From NCBI GenBank assembly GCA_030737875.1, contig CM060912.1, positions 461,842,310 through 461,906,309 of the forward strand: a DNA stretch of 64,000 nucleotides, read 5' to 3'. Within the stretch, counting starts at the first letter, position 1. Each line of letters starts with the position of its first letter. Both the position numbers and the translations under genes were made by a program. This DNA is from Allium sativum. Taxonomy: Eukaryota; Streptophyta; Magnoliopsida; Asparagales; Amaryllidaceae. The notes beneath the pieces are model-generated. The model was not told the DNA's origin. It ran no database searches and saw only the letters and a program-made list of their open reading frames with translations. This document shows positions 11,315-23,627 of this stretch, piece after piece.

Positions 11315-14040
11315 CTATACTGTAACACCAACCAAGCTTGAGCAAAGCTCAAACTTAGTAATTGGAACTGGCTTTGTCATCATGTCAGCGGGATTGGCAT
11401 GAGTACTTATCTTGCAAACTTTAACACCACCTTTAGCAATAACATCTCGAATGTAGTGATACCTAACGTCTATATGTTTAGTTCTCTCATGAAACATTTG
11501 ATCCTTTGTAAGGCATATAGCACTCTGGCTATCAGAAAATATAGTAATGCAAGACATATCTCCACAAAGCTCAAAATATAAACCTCTCAGCCAAGTAGCT
11601 TCTTTACATGCTTCAGAAATAGCTGTATACTCGGCCTCAGTAGTAGATAATGCTACGGTAGTTTGCAAAGTTGCTTTCCAACTCACAGCACAACCACCAA
11701 TGGTGAAAACATAACCTGTTAATGATCTCCTTTTATCCAAATCACCAGCAAAATTAGAATCCACATAACCAACAAGTTCATATTTAGATTTACCAAACTG
11801 CAAACAAGCATTTGCAGTGCCATGAAGATATCTGAAAATCCATTGAACTGCTTTCCAATGCTCTCTTCCAGGATTGGCAAAGAATCTACTGACAACATTC
11901 AAAGCATGTGATAAATCAGGACGCGAACAAACCATGACATACATAAGTGAACCAACTGCACTAGAATAGGGAACTCTAGACATGTACTCAATATCCTCAT
12001 CTGATTGTGGACACATGACTGATGACAATTTGAAATGTGCAGCAAGAGGAGTACTTACAGGCTTGACATCAAACATATTAAAACGGCGAAGCACTTTCTA
12101 ACATACCCACTTTGACTTAGGTATAATTTTCCAGAAGTTCTATCTCTTGTTATCTCCATGCCAAGAATCTTCTTATCATCCCCAAAATCTTTCATTTCAA
12201 ACTCTCTACTCAACTGCCTTTTCAAAATTTCAATTTATGCCTTGTCTTTTGAAGCAATCAATATATCATCGACATAAAATAGCAAATAAATGGTTGAATG
12301 TGTAGTAATTTTCAAATAGACACAACTATCATAATTGGACCTTTTAAAACCTTGAGATAGCATAAAAGTGCCAAATCTTTTATACCACTGCCTAAGTGAC
12401 TGTTTCAATCCGTAAAGAGATTTCTTTAATTTACAGACGAGATTTTCTTTTTCAGGCATGATAAAACCCTCTAGTTGATGCATATAAATATCCTTTTCTA
12501 ATTCTCCATATAAAAATGCAGTTTTTACATCTAACTGTTGAAGCTCATAATCATGCATAGCAACAATACTGAGTAAAATGCGAATTGAGCTATGTTTCAC
12601 AATAGGGAATTTTTTTTTATTATAGTCAATACTTGGAATCTAACTGTAACCTTTTGCAACTAATCTTGCTTTGTACCTTTTCTCATCGTTTGGAGAAACA
12701 CCTTTTTTTCTCTTGAAAACCCATTTGCAATGAATAGGTTTTTTCTCTTTAGGCAACTTGATTAAGTCCCACGTGTCATTTCTTTCAAGTGACTTCATCT
12801 CATCATGCATAACAGCCATCCACTTATCAGAATCACTAGAGATAACAGCCTCAAAATATGAAGAAGGCTCAGCAATACCTTCTATTTCTTCTGCTACAGC
12901 ACACGCATAAGCAACAACATTTGTTTCCTCAATAAACCTTCTTACTGGTTTTGGGTTCCTTCTAGGTATGCTTGTTGCAATAGATTGCTGCGATGGTTGC
13001 ATAACTGCTGGAGGATCTTCAATAATGTGTGCTTCATCCTGTCTCTCAATTTTTGCGTTTGATGTAGCATCTGAATCAATAATATGCTCCACGTGGACAT
13101 TTGATTTCTGCTTACTCACAACAAGATCGTTAGTAGATGGAATATCATGTAACATAGCAGATTCATTAAACACAACATTTCTGCTAATTACAACCTTACT
13201 TGTTTCAGGATTCCATAATTTATAGCCTTTAACACCAGACTTATAACCAAGAAAAATGCATTTAACAGCTCTTGGCTCTAGCTTTCCATTATCAACATGA
13301 GCATAAGCAATGCATCCAAAAACTTTCAATTCAGAATAATTTGCTGGAGAACCAGACCATACCTCAATCATAGTTTTCTTACCAATAGCAACAGAGGGAG
13401 AGCGGTTAATGAGATAATAGGTTGTGGAAGCAGCTTCAGCCCAAAAACGCCTATCTTATCCTGCGTTTGACAACATGCAGCGAGCCTTAAAAATGACAGT
13501 CCTGTTCATACGCTCAGCAACCCCGTTTTGCTGAGGAGTGTGTGGTATGGTGTAGTGCCTAACAATGCCTTCAGCCTTGCAAAATGAATTAAATTCATCT
13601 GAACAAAACTCCATCTCATTATCAGTCTGAAGCTTCTTTACCTTCCTTTCAGTTTGTCTTTCAACCATAGTCTTCCACTCTTTGAAAACTGAAAAAGCTT
13701 CAGATTTATGTTTCAAAAAATAAGGCCAAACTCTTCTGGAATAATCATCAATAATTGTCATCATGTAACAAGCACCGCCCATGGATGCTTTCCTAGACGG
13801 TCCCCATAAATCTGAATGCACATAATCTAGAATGTCTTCTGTTTTATGAACTGAAGTGTTGAACTTCACTCTCTTATGCTTGCCAAAAATGCAATGCACA
13901 CAAAACTTCAGCTTGCCTGCGTTGTACCCATCAAGAAGTCCTCTCTTGTTCAACTCTGACAGACCTAATTCACTCATATGTCCAAGACGCATATGCCAAA
14001 GATTAGCAGTATCACAATCAGAAATATTATTTGAGATAAC
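11315..14040 (-). pseudogene. Copia-1 pol remnant (integrase, RT, RNase H)
   Basis: Read on the minus strand from 14040 down, the order is as follows. First is the GAG-pre-integrase piece (LWHMRLGHMSE). The integrase core follows, with HSDLWGP, QTDNEMEF and QQNGVAERMNRT supplying the D, D and E residues. Then come the IN tail (KVFGCIAYAHVDNGK) and RT ([23 protein letters not shown], and FYVDDILIAS with the YVDD catalytic motif). Last is RNase H ([46 protein letters not shown]). The frame is broken near 13371-13456, 12600-12640 and 12094-12235. The CACTA insertion separates it from gag-protease. Confidence 0.9.
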
Positions 14041-15229
14041 CACTACAACAAAATGACCATATTACAATGGTGGAAAACAGTTGTAATAGACTTTTTACAA
14101 CGGTGGGGCAACCATCGTCTATTAAGAAGTTGTAATAGACTGAAATCTTTTACAACTTTTCTGCACCGTTGCGGCACCGTTGTGAAATGTGTATTTTACA
14201 ACTGTTTTATACCGTTGTAGTAAACTTTATTACAACTATTATGCACTGTTGTTGTTATAATTTTTACAACTGTTTATAACGGTTGTGATATATTTTATTA
14301 CGAGTATTATTTTTACAATTGTAGTATATCCACAAATTATATACGTATTACTAATAAAATTCATTTCAGAAGATATTATCTACTAAACTAAAAATATCAA
14401 ACAAACTTAAAACATAAACCAAAACAATATATTAATTTTCTTCAAACTCTCATCATTTTTTTACATAATATGCTGACTTTTTACATAGACAAAACACAAT
14501 ACATACATACCCAACAAAACAACCTACATTAGTTATGCACATAATGCACATCACCAGCTAAACTTTACAAAAAACATAACCATTCCAATATATATACATC
14601 GATAACACAAAAAAATACATATGAAAATAGTTTAGTCCACATACTCAAAACTTATAACTATGTCCCAAGGTCCCAATGTCTTATCCAAACTTGTAGTTTC
14701 GATTTTCTTCATCGGACATACTTTTTGTGCCAACCTGCAGTAGCACCAGCATCATTTAGGTAATTTGTATTAGTAAAACTTTCTAACCTCTATATGAAAA
14801 TATGTACAACTATCGACAGTTAACACTCTATATATTTAAGTATAAAACTTGTACATTATACATAGAGTCATGTGAATAAATATGAACCAAATAAACTAGT
14901 GTATTTCTACTTCATGAAATCACTTAACTTTCATACTGATCATTTCAACTTGTCGCAGTATGAATGTTTCTTTTCAAATGGATATAAACTTAGGGATGCG
15001 TATATACTTACGCTGGGTATAACAGAGACACAATTTAGAGCCCACCAGCTACTAAAACAATATACACAAACAATCATGGCTTTCTAACAATTACAAAACA
15101 TAGGTTTATCATTAAATTTGTATACACAAAATATCCTTAAACCTATGAATGAGCTTGCAGCACTATAATAATATACATTTTTAACTTGACAGATGCAACG
15201 TTTAAAAGTGCATCTTCAAATCAGCAAAA

Positions 15230-15261
<32 letters not shown>

Positions 15262-18200
15262 CACAATGTAATACTGTGAAGTCGAAAACATTCACCAATA
15301 CCACATATTGACTTTACATGGCATAGCCTGATATCTTCCAGCAAGGATGTAAACTAATGAATGTCTCAATTCAACTTCACAGAATACAAATCATTCATTT
15401 TGTTTTACACTGAAATCTCTCATGCATTTACATAAGCTAATAACAATAACTGAAGAACATACAATGTTATTATTAAACAAATACAAGCCCCATTCTTAAT
15501 TTATACGACCAAAAATATACCAAGTTACAGTTTAACAGACTATAATCTTTTATGCATTCAAACTGCCTCTACCTAACAATTCCAAAGCATTTAACAACCT
15601 ATTTCTTTAATCCATCAATTCAGTTGAAAGTGCTCCTATACCTGTAAAACAAACTCTCTGGACTGTCTCGTTGGAATGAGACACCCCAGGAGATTACATG
15701 GCAGTCAACAGGGTCAGACATAACACGTCTGGTATGAGTGTATTTCATAGCGTATGGTGTTCAAAGCGTACTGTTGAAATATGGTTTACAGTTCAACTAA
15801 GTCCATCAAAAAGCATATAAAACAGTCTAACCAATATATGCCAATAATTATGTGTTCACATATTATAATGTCTAAACAATTTGATAACAGTTCATGTATT
15901 CACTGCCTATGGTTATACGTAGGCAAGTCAACCAACAACTGGGTATAAACATATACAAACTAGCATGTAAAGACAGGTTTTGAATAATGTGTAGTGCTCT
16001 ATGTACAATTTTCTAGTGTGTTATATAGTTTAAGTAACTCCATATCTGATCAAAACTGCATAAACATATGTATAGAACTGTTTATGTGTCATTAAATATT
16101 ACACAAATCATTGACGTTCCAAGCAAAGGGGTAACTGGTCATACGTTCTCTATATAATATGCATATACACACTTAACTATCTGAACAAAGGTATATAAAT
16201 AACTGGTTATAGTACGCCAACTAATGCATCCACTTTTGAATCACTTTTCGAACCATTTTCAAATCAGCAAAACACCTTAAACATTGTTTTGATCAAGCAT
16301 GTGACTGATCCTAAGCTACAATGCAGGGTATAAATCAGACTAGTTGGCTCCAGAAAGTGGTATGCACTATTCATAGCATACTTATCTTATATACTTAAAC
16401 GGTTGGACACATACATGTCAGGTCATCAACACAGTAAATGTAGTTTGGTGATTTAACCAATATATATTCAACCACCAATTATGAGCAGCAAGTTTATCTA
16501 CATATCAATCAGGATGTGTGTGTGTATATATATCCATTCAATTTCAGATTTTATATAAACACATCTAAAATGAATCACCAACACCAGCCATACATCCAAT
16601 ATGTGCACATGTCACCATGTACACGTATATCATCCAATAAATCAAATAAACCATGCATAACAATATATTTCAAACATATAGTCGAATATATCACACCAGC
16701 AACAATGAAATCAATAATCACTGTATAGCAGCAGGGCTAAGAAATTTAGTTTAATCTGACTTATCATGCCATTCAACTAATCTGGCATTCCATAACATAA
16801 GTCATAGTGGCCCTTTAAGAATCTTACTGAACTAATAATATCACTTTATTATAGAGCATCCTTAATTCATTGCCCTCCGGTTCATAAATTGGGTATGCTC
16901 CAACCAGTATTGTTATAATACATATATAACCTACTTCACACAAACATAGTTATGCAAATTATAGGGTTGGGTAATATAATCTTATGCAAATCGTTTTATA
17001 AAACCCAATCAGTTTATAAAACCTCTTTTTCTGCTTCACCATGGATTTATACAGCATGTTATTCGAACTAATATAGCATCCATCAACACAAATCATCCAA
17101 ATAACGTTTGAATCACATAACTAACATTCATATTTATTTACAATGATCCTACATTGGAACGAATGATTAAATAGCTGCCTGTAAAGGACTTACTGCTAAG
17201 GAAAAAAGGAAATACACTCACCTAACTTGCGTGCTTCCAGATCTCGATTTTATTCCTTCGAATCTGTGATTTGGCCTCGAGATTCTCCTAGCCTCGCTGC
17301 TCCCTATCTCGAGTACATCTCCATCACGAATCCATCTTTGTTTCGATGTGAGATGATCGATTTTTAATGATTTTCCCTAATTCGGTTTTCCTAGGGTTCA
17401 GCCATTTTTAAGTTTTCCATTTTGTAGTGAACGAGATAAATGAAATGAGGTCGGCCGATTGTTTTCATGGCAATACGGCTAGGTTTAATTATTTGCCAAT
17501 TACCTATTCTGCCCCTAGGTTTACATTGGGCTTATAACACTTTAAACCAACTTTTATAATACTTAAGAAAATTTCTACAAGTTAAACAAAACATACAAAC
17601 TAACATGTATATTTTTTTCTACTATTTTTAACCACTCACAATTATATGAAATAAATTTACTGCTAAAATAAGATTATTTTAGGGCTGTAAAATTTGGGTT
17701 ATCACGTTCGAGCCAAATTTTTTTAACAATGGCAGACGAAAGTTTTAAAATTTGAATAGGTGTGTGCGGACATTTTTTGGCGTTGGAGCCAGAACTTTCA
17801 GCAATGGCGCAAAAAATTTAAGATTTGGTGAAATTGTTTTGAAAGTGGTTTAATATGATAACGTAATTAAATACTATTTTTAGGATATATCATTTTGAAA
17901 GCCATTTAATATGGTAAGTTAAATGATATATAATAACTACTAATTAATTTATGATTTTCCTTTTCTATATTTTTCTTTTTGAAAATTATATTAAAACATT
18001 ATATAAAAGTAGCTTGAATTTTTTTGTTACAATATTAAATATTACCTTTTAATTAACTAATATTACTTTTTAATTATTAGTTATCACTTCTTATTAGTGA
18101 TTCTAAAATTTTAAATAATCGTTTTTAATTTCAAATTATTGCTTTATTATTAATTTTAGTTATTGCATGTTTTCAAATTAATTATTATTAGATAGTAATG

Positions 18201-18565
18201 ATCAATTATTAATAATTTTATTAATTATTTAATAATTGACTATTAAGTATTGTTATTTAATAATTATAATTATCAATGTACTATTTAAATAGAAAAAGGA
18301 AAATATCACCTATTGCAACATATGCATTTTTTACAACTGGCAAGGATGAAATGTTGTTAATTATATTAAAATATAGTCATATATTACAACAGTCAAAAAA
18401 TAAAAGTTGTGATAGGCTTTTATTACAACTGTCAAAATAACACAGTTGTTAAAAATAAGTTTATTACAACTTTTCTGGAAAAAAGTTGTAAAAAACATTT
18501 ATTACAACGGTGCTTTTACCACCGTTGTAAAATTAAAGTTGTAATATGGTGTTTTTGTTGTAGTG
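14041..18565. mobile_element. CACTA (En/Spm) DNA transposon, non-autonomous (CACTA-1)
   Basis: The left end reads CACTACAACAAAATGACCAT. The right end in reverse complement reads CACTACAACAAAAACACCAT. The element is flanked by a 3-bp target duplication, AAC (14038-14040 and 18566-18568). Subterminal arrays of TTACAACNGT and ACCGTTGTAA motifs occupy about 14060-14320 and 18310-18540, as usual for transposase binding in CACTA elements. I found no TNP2-like transposase in the 4.5 kb. The interior is AT-rich with an (AT)n tract, plus a GC-richer patch at about 17220-17400 that could be a relict 5' exon. Confidence 0.9.
15232..15260. repeat. (AT)n microsatellite
   Basis: An uninterrupted TA dinucleotide run lies inside the CACTA-1 element. 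Confidence 0.9.
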
Positions 18566-18568
18566 AAC

Positions 18569-19848
18569 AGGGGTAGCATTACCTGAAACAGTAGTGCCTT
18601 GAAGATAATAAAGGTCATTTGTTTGCCTAAGATTTCCCTTCATTACAATAAGAGGACCATTTGTGACTTTCAGGATACCACCTCCGCCTGAATATTTGTA
18701 CCCTTTGTCATCAAGAGCACTTAAAGAAATCAGATTTCTCTTCACGTTGGGAATGAACCGAACATCTGTTAAAGTTCTGATTGCGCCATCAAACATTTTG
18801 ATCTGAATAGAACCAATTCCTGCTACTTTACATGCCGAATCATCACCCATCTAAACTGAGCCAGCATCATTTGTGGGTTCTAAGGTTGTAAACCAATCTA
18901 TATTAGGACACATATGAAAAGTGCAAGCAGTGTCAAGTATCCATTCATTCTTAATCTCAACACATCCAGCAAACATGGCAACAACAAGCACCTCATTGTC
19001 ATAACTTTCATTACGAGCACAATAGGCATTAACTTCATCTTCTTTGTTATCCTTTGGTTTGTATGTGTCATTTCTCTTTTCCTTGTTCTGCAGCTTATAA
19101 CATTCGGATATTTCATGTCCATCCCTCTTATAATATTTGCAAGACTTGTATTTGCCTTTAGATTTAGATCGACCTTTATAGGCATTGGAACTTTTACCTC
19201 GAGATCCATTATTTGAATTTTTCTCCTTTGTCCTGCCACGAACTGATAAGCTTTCGGCTTGAGAACTTGATCCATTTGAAGACACCAGTTGTTTCATTTT
19301 CTCCTTGGCGTGCAAGGCTTCATAAACGTCATTTAGAGTGAGAGTATCATGACTATATAATATGGTATCTCTAAAATTTGAGTAAGAACCGGGCAGAGAA
19401 CATAAAAGGATTAAACCCAAATCTTCATCATCGTATTTGACTTCCATTGCAGCCGAGTCAGAAACAATCTCTTTAAAATCAGAAATATGGTCGAGCAAAT
19501 TACCTATCTCTTGCAATTTGTGCAGAAACAGCTTTTGTTTGAGATGCATCTTACTTGTGAGATCCTTGGTTATGCAAATTGAATTCAATTTCAGCCAAAG
19601 AGAAGCAGCTGTCTTCTCGTTCAAAACTTCTTACAAAATATTATTGTGTAGATGAAGCTGAATTTGTGACAAAGCCTTTTGATCATTTCTCTTCTCATCA
19701 TCGGTCCATAGTTCAAATCTCTTGTTCTCGAACCATCTAATGCATCATCATAATCAGCTTGTGCGAGCAATGCCCGCATCTTCACTTTCCACAATGAGAA
19801 TCGAGTGTTCCGATCCAATAGCGGAAGATCATACTTTACCAGCGCCAT
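18569..19848 (-). pseudogene. Copia-1 gag and protease remnant
   Basis: The ATG at 19848-19846 follows the PBS and opens MALVKYDLPLLDRNTRFSLW, a typical Copia gag start. An in-frame TAA (CAA in relatives) interrupts it near 19631. The frame then continues through TAASLWLKLNSICITKDL and the UBN2-type gag to a zinc-knuckle CKYYKRDGHEISEC, whose second Cys is Tyr. The protease region WILDTACTFHMCPN follows. A further break at about 18850 leads to GIGSIQIKMFDGAIRTL and stops at the CACTA-1 junction. The altered zinc knuckle and the stops mean it is inactive. Confidence 0.9.
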
Positions 19849-19861
19849 GCTGAACGAACCA

Positions 19862-19877
19862 GCGCTCTGATACCACT
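19862..19877 (-). other. Primer-binding site of Copia-1
   Basis: Reverse complement AGTGGTATCAGAGCGC directly follows the 5' LTR end and matches the 3' end complement of initiator tRNA-Met. Confidence 0.85.
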
Positions 19878-20347
19878 TGTTAATAAATAAATGATCAATG
19901 AAGCAAGCAAAAATAGAATCACACACAAGATTTAACGTGGAAAAACCCTTTTCGGGAAAAAACCACGGGAGAAAGACAAACTTTATTAATTAATTGATGG
20001 AGTTTTACAAGCTGCTTACATACAAACCATAGCAATCCAAATTTATATTCTACTTTCATGCAGCCAAATAAGGAGCGAAAGAGAAAATTAAGGATCTCCT
20101 TTATCCTTTAAATGAGGTTGCTGAAAATATCTCAATCATGAAAGTAAATTAAGGATCTCCTTTATCCTTGAAATGAGGTTGTTGAAAATATCTCAATCAT
20201 GAGAGTAAATTAAGGATCTCATTTATCCTTTAAATGAGATTGCTGAAAATATCTCAATCATGAGAGTAAATTAAGGATCTAGATAAGATCCTTTAGGTGA
20301 CATCAGCTGGACCAATTCTATTGAGAATTTCGGATCACAAATTAACA
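19878..20347 (-). repeat. 5' LTR of Copia-1
   Basis: It is the partner of 10741-11210, with the same length and the same internal 61-bp tandem units. It is followed on the right by the target duplication AAGTT and then by the remaining arm of the MITE. Confidence 0.9.
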
Positions 20348-20709
20348 AAGTTAATCCACAATTATTTTGTAAGTTAATCCACGAGTGGATTAACCTAAAA
20401 TTTTCACCCTATTAATCGCTTTAAACGCATCATTGTACTGGACAATTAATCGCTTTAAACAAAAAATAAACAAACTACTTCTTGTTATTACGTTGAGTTA
20501 CTCCACTTAAACTTGGATTTAGACGGTAGGATTTTAAAAGCAAGAATACATGCAAAACAGAGAAGAAGACTGAGAAGAAAAATTACATAGTTTTATTTAC
20601 GTGGATAGACTGATTAAAAATTAAATTTTAGTGAAAGTCAACGATCCTATAAAATATAGTGCATTAACTTATTAAAATTGTGGATTAGAATAAAAATTAC
20701 TTTTCCCCA

Positions 20710-21231
20710 ATGACTAAAACTGTACAAGAAACAAATGACATGATCATTCTAAATTTTGAGTAGGCAAAAGTATTTATCTTTCCCAAACAAATCGCGATAA
20801 CTTCTTCATACCAGCGTGAAAGTGAGAACTTTCATCACAATATAAAACATCCCACGGTTCTTATCATGATGCACCTGCTAAACTTAATTTGGCTGATTTG
20901 ACTTTATTTTCCTTTTTACTTGTTTTACTTTGTTTAAACAATTTTCTTTATCAGGTAAGCTGACCAATCAAACGCTTACACCTAGTTTTTTATAGTGATC
21001 AATAGTTATACTAAACAAATAAATTTTTTAATCAAAATATTTGAATCATATGAATCCAATTAAATATTTTAAGGTTATATAATATCAGAAACTAGTTTAA
21101 ACTAGACATTATCAATTTGGTTATTTTTTACTTTAAGAAATGTCGATTTCATTTCGCTTGGTTTATGCTCGTTTATTGGTTATTTTGATTTCAACATTTT
21201 AACCAGTTTAAAACACTGAGTTTGCTCACAG
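20710..21231. other. Intergenic, no gene seen
   Basis: AT-rich sequence with no repeats or coding signal that I could recognise. Confidence 0.4.

Positions 21232-21232
<1 letters not shown>

Positions 21233-21276
<44 letters not shown>
21233..21276. repeat. (AT)n microsatellite
   Basis: A run of more than twenty TA dinucleotides. Confidence 0.9.
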
Positions 21277-21280
<4 letters not shown>

Positions 21281-21310
21281 TTGACCTTATTCAAATCAAA
21301 CATTTATGAC

Positions 21311-21799
21311 CTACATGCACCAACCTGTCATACAGGAGGAATACTGGCTGCATCCAACTAACGCCGGTGTATGATAAGTCTGCATCAGTGCTACATGTGC
21401 TTTTGTTGCTAATATGCAAACAAACATAAACACCAAGTTTACTCCATTTGTGTTTCCATGTTCTGAGTTGGGTATGGCATCTTCAGTGCCCAAAAGCGGT
21501 TGTATATATGATACAACGAAACAAAATGAATTTTCTTGAAAAACCAGCCCTAGAGGTTTTTGAATGATTATAGCCACTGGAATTTTAGATGATTGATGAT
21601 TTTCTAAGACATAATTTAGAGCTTTATAATTATTTACTGTGGCACTAATTCTTCTGTATAAACCACTAAACCTTGTTATTCTTTGGAATAACGTTAACAC
21701 GGGAATTTCTCCTGTACTGTAACTGTAATAATAAAAATGAAAAAGACAAAAATAAAACCAAATGGAAGAAAGGAAAAACTTGTAATAATATGAATTCAT
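21311..21799 (-). other. Unidentified 162-codon ORF, possibly a decayed exon
   Basis: This ORF is open on the minus strand in an AT-rich region. Its first 25 residues are hydrophobic and Tyr/Phe-rich. The central part (NYKALNYVLENHQSSKIPVA then KPLGLVFQENS) faintly resembles PDZ-like segments of plant proteins, but I cannot confirm this. There are no neighbouring exons with splice signals that I could join to it. Chance is a reasonable alternative. Confidence 0.2.
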
Positions 21800-22405
21800 A
21801 TGTTATAATTGACCGGTACAACTGGTTGAAAAAGAGTTGAACTTACCAAGAAATCTAATAATTAATGTCCTTTTCGTTTGCTAATTACCTCTGCAGTTTT
21901 CCCAAGTGCTTGTAAAACGGCTGTCCATCCTTTTTTCTATGATTGCTTTATACTTGACCAACGTAAAGTTCCATCTACATGCTTAATTTAAATAACTTTT
22001 TAAGTCCAACAAAATTTTTATTCTCAAAGATAATATACACTACAAAACTAATACCATACACATCATAAAACAGATACTTAAAAACAGATAGTTCAATTTT
22101 GACATCATACACACTCTGTAAAACTGATACTTAAATATTGTTAGTCAAATTCTAATACAACACGCACACGGTCAAATTGATACTTAAATTCTAATGTTTT
22201 GTTTTTAATTTTTTTTTTTTAATAGGCTGTTTTTACGATTGAGAAAAATCGTAACTTTGTTCTTAACACTATTTTTCTATTAATAATATTGTTGTGTACA
22301 ACCTCGAATTTCATATAAAGTGGTCGTGGTGTTCGCACATGCACTTCCACGTTCAAAATGATGTATTTTTCAGTGCAGCACCCACCGACTACCAAGCACT
22401 TCTAG
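21800..22405. other. Intergenic, no gene seen
   Basis: AT-rich, with a short imperfect repeat (GATACTTAAA, three copies near 22070-22190). Nothing codes. Confidence 0.4.
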
Positions 22406-22529
22406 TTTGTTGACACCGGTATCATGGGACACCGGTGCCTCATTGGTGGAATTCAAGGAGGACCTATGGTTCCTCTTTGGTTTCCACCAATGGGGCACTG
22501 GTGTCCCATGACACCAGTGTCAACAAACT
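22406..22529. mobile_element. Foldback (hairpin) MITE 1
   Basis: The ends AGTTTGTTGACAC and GTGTCAACAAACT are perfect reverse complements. The palindrome continues inward through CATGGGACACCGGTG and CACTGGTGTCCCATG and TTGGTGGAA and TTCCACCAA, leaving only a short loop. The core TGGTGGAATTCAAGG is shared with the two hairpin elements at 23227-23375 and 23628-23765. Confidence 0.65.
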
Positions 22530-22889
22530 CGTATTGGTTCATCCCTGCGAATTCTGATTGAAATTGTTCTGCTGCTTTGATAGATGCTTGAGATGTCCAG
22601 AGACCAGATTTGAATACGGCATATAAAGTCATATTTTCACGTGTCTCGGTGATGAAGTAATTAATTAAAGCTAGCTACTGAATTTGAAGAGCCCACCCGA
22701 TACATTTAATTTATTTATTCGATGATTTTGACGTGGAAAACTTGCATACAACGAATACGAGACGATGTTCTTTCTTTCTGGGCTTTGAACGTTCAGCGGA
22801 GGCTAGCCTTTTATTTTTATTTTTTACACACAGTAAAATGACTATTTAACGTGCTCATGATATATATATATACCACAGTTATATATCTT

Positions 22890-23410
22890 TTTAGCATAAT
22901 GAACGAAATATGGGATGCTTTGATAGGTTAATTGAAATCTGATGACAAGGGAGGTCATTGGGTAAGTTTCTCACTGAATAACAGTGAAATAGTTTCATCA
23001 TAATAAACAGGGAGAGGGGGTATGTAGGCCAAAGGAGAGATGTGTACTCGAGGAAATAGCACATCGACACGTAAATGCCTCGTATGCAGTTCGTTTCTGT
23101 TCCATTTTTAAGCCGGTCCTATGCTGACACCCCCATTGCTGTGACCTTTTCTCCAATCATCATTTTACTTTCATCTAAGCTCCACGTACATAGCCAGTAG
23201 CTTGGTAAAAAATGCACAGCTGTTAAGGAAGTCCGATTTTGTTCACGCTTTTTAGCAAGTGTGAACAAAACACTCGGCTCCTATTGGAGGAATTCAGGGG
23301 GGTCCATGTGTGACCCACCTGATTCCTCCAATAGAAGGAAAGTGTTTTGTTCACACTTAGAAAAAAAGTGTGAACTAGTAAATTTTCCCTAGGCTGGTAA
23401 AAAGTATGGC
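22890..23410 (+). repeat. Segmental duplication, copy 1
   Basis: This segment matches 28090-28486 in direct orientation, from TTAGCATAATGAAYGAAATA to TTCCCTAGGCTGGTAAAAA, with scattered substitutions. It is interrupted by a hairpin element (23227-23375) that copy 2 lacks. No ORF is shared. The conserved stretch includes CATCGACACGTAAATGCCTC, which contains an ACGT core. Confidence 0.85.
23227..23375. mobile_element. Foldback MITE 2, defined by an empty site
   Basis: Copy 2 of the duplication reads GTTAAGCTGGTAGTAAATTT at the equivalent place, so the extra ~149 bp here is an insertion. Each end is itself a hairpin (GTTCACGCTT..AAGTGTGAAC and GTTCACACTT..AAGTGTGAAC). The arms between them pair over TGTGAACAAAACACT and CTATTGGAGGAAT. 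The core TGGAGGAATTCAGG is shared with the other two elements. Confidence 0.75.
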
Positions 23411-23479
23411 TATTAAGCTAAAAGTAATTATTCTATTATCACAACTTTAGAGTGGGCGCAGATCACATGGGAACCAAAA

Positions 23480-23625
23480 AACCCTGGTCCTCTGGGAACC
23501 CAATCAATCAGTCAAACTTGATTTTAATTTTTTGCAATTGAACCCAAATATGATTAGGAATTTAACTGCAAAAAGTTGAAATCATGAAGCTTGATTGGTT
23601 GGGTTCAGAAGACCCAGTAGGAGTT
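23480..23625. mobile_element. Foldback MITE, different family
   Basis: TGGTCCTCTGGGAACCCAAT on the left is mirrored by GGTCTTCTGAACCCAACCAA read from the right on the opposite strand. The pairing continues inward over TTTTTTGCAATT and TTTTTGCAGTT. It has no coding capacity and was presumably mobilised in trans. Confidence 0.5.
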
Positions 23626-23627
23626 TG

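Larger units (their letters stand above)
10741..20347 (-). mobile_element. Copia retrotransposon (Copia-1), 9.6 kb including a nested CACTA
   Basis: This is a Ty1/Copia element on the minus strand with two 470-bp LTRs (10741-11210 and 19878-20347). It has a perfect 5-bp target duplication AAGTT (10736-10740 and 20348-20352). The primer-binding site is TGGTATCAGAGCGC, complementary to initiator tRNA-Met. In its own sense the LTR begins TGTTAATTTG and ends in ..TTAACA or ..TCAACA. Without the nested CACTA it is about 5.1 kb. Both gag and pol carry stops and frameshifts, so it is not autonomous now. Confidence 0.9.
10671..20709. mobile_element. Small inverted-repeat element split by a Copia insertion
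   Basis: The left arm (about 10679-10721, GGTAATTTTTATTCTAATCC onward) is matched in reverse complement by the right arm at about 20661-20700 (GTGGATTAGAATAAAAATTA). Both arms carry the TAATAAGTTAATSCAC motif. Removing the Copia element between them leaves an element of about 440 bp, a typical MITE size. The exact ends and target duplication are unclear; CAATGTCTT and CAATGACTA flank it loosely. Confidence 0.55.
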
